64,000 nucleotides of DNA from Stichopus chloronotus (Eukaryota; Echinodermata; Holothuroidea; Aspidochirotida; Stichopodidae), in contig SFZH01000008.1 in NCBI GenBank assembly GCA_021234535.1, positions 25,622,455-25,686,454 on the forward strand, in the 5' to 3' direction. Both the position numbers and the translations under genes were made by a program. Shown in pieces: positions 60,901 through 64,000 of the stretch. The notes under the pieces were generated by a model that ran no database searches, was not told where the DNA came from, and saw only the letters and a program-made list of their open reading frames with translations. How positions within the stretch are numbered: the first letter of the stretch is position 1; each line of letters opens with the position of its first letter.

Positions 60901-62427
60901 CGGGTCCTGACATTGTCAGTCAAGAACTTGGTGCAAACATTATCAGATACTCACCTGACAGGACATTTATTTCAGCCAAAGAATGCAAGAGTACTTCAGA
61001 TAACGTGAATATGCTCACCTAGGTCATCTGATGGGTCACTCTCATCATCGGGATGCTCCGTGGGGTCATTTGGTGGCGCTGACTTCTTCTCATCCATCGA
61101 TTCATCCTCCTGCTGATCACCCTTTGGAGAGGAAGGTGGATTTGAAGTGGCTTTTGTTGCTTCAGAAGGAATAGATTCTGATGATAAGAATTGAAGTGCA
61201 TTGTGATAGTATTATCCAGAAATCTAATACCCAATTGTTAATTCAATGATCTTAATGTATGAGTGTAAATTACATCACTTGATATTGTGAATTGCATAAT
61301 GCATTCTTGTCATAAGAACATATTGCATCCTATAGTTTCAAATCGCATATTTTGTCCAATATAGTATTCTGTATACAGAAACATGTACACATCATGTGAT
61401 TTTACATAATACGCCATAGAGTGTAGGCTCTGCTGCCACCAAATTTCTCTTTGTACAGTAAATCAGTCAACAGCAAAGGTATGCAGATATACAGTGCTAC
61501 CTACCAGCAACTAATGAAATTGCAGAGACTACACTACAACAGTTAATCATTACACTGTATATCAATTGACTATGGTATCCTGAGGGAAAATGGATCGCGT
61601 TGCACGAAACATCATGTACGCAAACTCGATGTTACATCCTACTCCTGAATCAAACACAGGAGAATATTGGGTGAGAAGCATTTTGAATCAATGATTGAGG
61701 TAGTAACTGAAGTGAAAAACGACACAACCTCTGTGTGGACATACTGTGTCAGATTGCCAAATTTCACCTTACCATACCCAGCAGATAGTTTGAAATGTAA
61801 TTTTCTCCTTTTTCTCATGGAAAATAGGTGGTCCTAGTCATGAGAAGGTGTAGGGGAGAGTATGTAATGTACTAGTAAGATTCTGCCACACAAATGTGAT
61901 GTACGGTACTGCTGAATACAATGTTGACAATAAAGCCGCCATTTTCATCAGGTACCCAACAGGTATGAGAAAAAATGATCTGGTTCCAAGTTTTAGGAAT
62001 AGATGTAAACACTCATAAATTGATTGAACAGTTAAACCATTTGACTGCGGTCACAGGGCCAGCGGCATCGGTGGTGTAGAAGGGGTATTTACACCCCAAA
62101 ATCCTGGTAAAGTGCCTTTTTTGACAGACAGAAGTGTCCTTATTTCATGCAATCAGACTTTTTCAGAGTGCTCTTTCAGACGTTTACCCCAGCCTTCAGA
62201 GAGGCCTTAGAGACATTTTCCCTTTTAACTGTGAGTAGGTTGCGTCAGCCCTGAGTGATATGGATTCACCGATTTTATATATTGACTGAAGAGATGCCTA
62301 TGAATTGATTAAATAGTAACATGTGTCAAATAAATCTACAAAAGTATACAAAAACAAATGGCTAACCTGTGGATACAGGAATATCACCACATATTCTGTC
62401 ATATATGTAGTTCCCTGGAAAAAGTAC
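54907..62427 (-). CDS. Gene B: TNF-receptor-like membrane protein, 5' end outside window
   Basis: Five - strand exons are in the window: 62367-62427, 61019-61177, 60013-60169, 56516-56618 and 54907-54981. Joined, they give 184 residues and a TGA with no frame break. The order is the end of the cysteine-rich module (VLFPGNYIYDRICGDIPVST), an acidic Pro/Ser stalk, a transmembrane helix (LLIIFILSVISGGFAL), a remarkable cysteine cluster just inside the membrane, a tail with a PQQE TRAF-type motif, and a basic C-terminus with RGRKR. There is no death domain. It is the tandem paralogue of gene A, about 28 kb away in the same orientation, with matching exon phases and 3' region. The signal peptide and remaining ectodomain exons should lie beyond 64000; I looked for the CCxC exon between 62.5 and 64 kb and did not find it. 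Confidence 0.75.
55690..56470 (+). repeat. Minisatellite array with nuclear-receptor half-sites in gene B
   Basis: Five to six units of about 135-146 bases, each with '(t)gacctctggtgacc..aaatgacctttgacctcc'. A perfect triple half-site lies at 56195-56217. It abuts the tail exon of gene B (56516-56618). Confidence 0.85.
56516..56618 (-). CDS. Gene B exon: cytoplasmic tail with TRAF-type motif
   Basis: The acceptor is tgttttcatag and the donor GAGAAG|gtaagt. Length is 103 bases, phase 2 in and 0 out. It reads SDRRGSRQKLPQQESRED then SGTVGLTVVSSENPEK. PQQE fits the TRAF1/2/3/5 major consensus (P/S/A/T)-x-(Q/E)-E known from TNFR tails. Its 3' half and donor align with gene A exon 29485-29591, where the motif is absent. 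Confidence 0.72.
57051..58240 (+). repeat. Second minisatellite array and element ends in gene B intron
   Basis: The left end sequence 'gaatgcagaaatgcattgtggtttcgatgatc' is at 57051-57085. There is an unrelated stretch to about 57550, then four units to 58135, then a CA tract and the right-end sequence 'gattacaaaggttacgatta' at 58201. It looks like a longer or interrupted version of the 35946-36587 element. Confidence 0.7.
60013..60169 (-). CDS. Gene B exon: transmembrane segment and juxtamembrane cysteine cluster
   Basis: The acceptor is cttttcttccacag and the donor ACAGG|gtaact. Length is 157 bases, phase 1 in and 2 out. It reads DAGTPSIKLDLHTLE, then the helix LLIIFILSVISGGFAL, then LCRCVKPCRCRCDFCRDC: seven cysteines in 18 residues on the cytoplasmic side. 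A longer open frame overlaps it on the same strand but in the wrong phase. Gene A's corresponding segment has four cysteines (CSKQKCCKC). Confidence 0.78.
60480..60950. repeat. Dispersed repeat, copy in gene B intron
   Basis: Shares 'tagggta.ac...ac.c' and 'g(g/a)tcctgacattg...gcaaacatta' with 50450-50900, and 'catcgtatgagttg...ctacacaaagt' with 16660-17060. The open frame at 60566-60778 on + is not kept in the other copies. Confidence 0.5.
61019..61177 (-). CDS. Gene B exon: acidic proline-rich stalk
   Basis: The acceptor is cttatcatcag and the donor CTAG|gtgagc. Length is 159 bases, phase 1-1. The residues include PPSSPKGDQQEDESMDEKK and end HPDDESDPSDDL. It is homologous to the gene A stalk and has no cysteines. 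The longer open frame on this strand through the same bases is out of frame with the neighbouring exons. Confidence 0.83.
   Translation of the reverse strand, partial: NLFLLKQQKPLQIHLPLQRVISRRMNRWMRRSQRHQMTPRSIPMMRVTHQMT
62367..62427 (-). CDS. Gene B exon: end of TNFR module
   Basis: The acceptor is ctttcacag and the donor CCACAG|gttagc. Length is 61 bases, phase 0 in and 1 out, the same as gene A exon 33904-33964. It reads VLFPGNYIYDRICGDIPVST. Residues shared with A include the GN pair, YDR, CGD and ST. Confidence 0.83.
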
Positions 62428-64000
62428 CTGTGAAAGAATACCAAAGAGAAACAACCAAAATATAAACATAAATTGTGGATTCCATAATGGAACAAAAGGT
62501 TGAATCAAATGTTAAGTGGTTAAAGTGGTAACGGGTTGTTTCACCACCTTGCACGTTTGTCCACCAAACCAGTTTCCCCACACATAACCATTTCACCTCA
62601 AACTGTTTACAACTTCACCCCCAAAGACCCACTATTTTGCCACAAGTGCAGTCCAGTCTGCCCCCTAGCATGATTAAGTGAAATCGAGTGGGGACATACT
62701 CACATCATCATTTAATCTTGTGTGATTGGGATATGTTAAGTTTGGTTGTATCTGGTAGGTAGCATTTCATGTTCTATCTCTTGTGTTCAACGCTTTGTTC
62801 ATGTGTTTTCTCATTTTCTATTTTTCTTTCCCCTTGAAATTTAAATGAAACATTATACATGACTTGTGAAATGAATTTAAGACAGGTAGCAAAGATACTA
62901 ATACTAAAAACAAATATCTCTAATTGAGAGCAGCAAGAAGAAACTCAACTGTTCAACCAGCACAGACTGACAGACATCAAGTTAAGCACAAAATCATTTG
63001 ACAAGGCCATTGTTTTATTAACGGTGGTGGTATACTAGTGCCAACATTTCCCCCTTTTTTTAAGCAACCTATACCTATATTGTTACTGCAACAGTATTTG
63101 CTATTGTGAAACTGTTCTTGCTATCGTCAAACATGTAGTTGAAACCCTATCATAACAGCATTTGATGTCAGTTAGTTCAAGAGGGCAAACTGGTAGATAT
63201 TTGGGAGAGAAATGATTTCCACCTTTGGGCAAACTTGCAAAGGGAAAAAATGACAAGGGCAAACTTGTTCGGGAGTGCAAATCCAATCACCTCAAACATT
63301 ATTCCATAACCTGTCATTATATCCCTTCCAGCATGTCATTGCTACACTTCCATACGTATGCAATATTACTAAGTACTATGATGAAACATCAAAGGTTGCC
63401 TTAGTAATACAAGCCCATACAGGGTCTTTTCCTGCAATATGGAAGGTTTCTCTAACCAAAAATTTCCTTGCACACGACACATCAAAAGTTGGTGGCACTC
63501 TGCTTAGGTGCTCAAGTTGGGAATTTCCGTCCCACACTCAAATCTTTCTAGCTACATTTCTGCACAAACCACATGCATATATCTTGTGCAAATGGACCAC
63601 GTTTGACCCCTAAATTGACTTTTGACTTTCTCTACTTGCTTTCATATATTGGGACAAGGCTTACTCTATTGGTCTTTACTTCTGCACGGATCTAAAGTTG
63701 CATATAGTTTGCCTGCAAGTTCACACAAGACCGGACAATATGAAATCCCTACTGGAGTTGAAGATTTGTCTCAGAAGCAAAATCTTCATTGCTGGATCTG
63801 AAATGTCATGCACAAACGTTCCACCTATAACTACCTTAATATGGGGTCCGATTCCCACTTGTGTACAGCTTACAGGGAATATGACAGCATTCATATAGGG
63901 ACTCACTTTGCACTCAAAGTCACTCTACATACGGTATTAACCCTTAAAAATAACTTTTAAAGTTTTAATCATTAACAAAGTTTTTGAGTTTTGAATCATT
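62428..64000. other. Intronic sequence of gene B to the window edge
   Basis: Expected to be the intron before 62427. Open frames at 63275-63613 (+) and 63698-63898 (+) show no domain. No CC-x-C exon equivalent to 34850-34943 was found, so it should lie beyond the edge. Confidence 0.45.

Overview
This is eukaryotic, AT-rich, repeat-dense genomic DNA. Coding sequence occurs only as short exons with GT/AG boundaries separated by long introns, and there is no bacterial-style gene packing. An invertebrate deuterostome, most likely an echinoderm such as a sea cucumber or sea urchin, is my best guess. It rests on the repeat style: foldback elements, TTAA-flanked MITE-like elements, and dispersed 'tgacctttgacct' minisatellites. 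It is not proven.

The window holds a cluster of three related type I membrane receptor genes with a TNF-receptor-like cysteine-rich extracellular domain (TNFRSF-like). All three were assembled by eye from splice sites, codon phase and comparison with each other. Gene C lies on the + strand at the left (exons 290 to 18390, 5' end outside the window). Gene A lies on the - strand (coding 38888 down to 26419, with a putative 3' UTR to about 22260). Gene B lies on the - strand at the right (coding 62427 down to 54907, putative 3' UTR to about 50045, 5' end outside the window). A and B are a tandem duplication about 28 kb apart, including their last exons, long 3' regions and polyadenylation signals. 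C is in the opposite orientation and converges tail-to-tail on A.

The genes share one plan: (signal peptide), cysteine-rich TNFR module split over exons of phase 0-2, 2-0 and 0-1, one phase 1-1 stalk exon, one transmembrane exon entered in phase 1, and a short cytoplasmic tail without a death domain. The extracellular cysteine spacing CC-x-C-x11-C-x2-C-x5-C is identical in A and C. The stalks (acidic in A and B, Thr/Ser/Pro-rich in C), juxtamembrane segments and tails have diverged strongly. B has seven cysteines just inside the membrane and a PQQE TRAF-type motif. A and B end in a shared basic RGRKR tail. C ends in a different short tail encoded by a duplicated terminal exon.

By region: 0-18.4 kb is gene C with an 11.4 kb intron full of repeats. 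18.4-22.2 kb is the shared 3' side of C and A, with a TTAA-flanked element. 22.2-38.9 kb is gene A. 38.9-50 kb is A's upstream region and the A/B intergenic interval, which is mostly repeats: a tandem repeat element at 42.3-43.2 kb, a 1.4 kb foldback element at 43.9-45.3 kb, a roughly 360-bp repeat family with a nested TTAA element at 46.8-48.5 kb, and an AGATATCT array at 49.2-49.4 kb. 50-64 kb is gene B, with repeats in its introns. I saw no tRNA, rRNA, CRISPR or viral genes.
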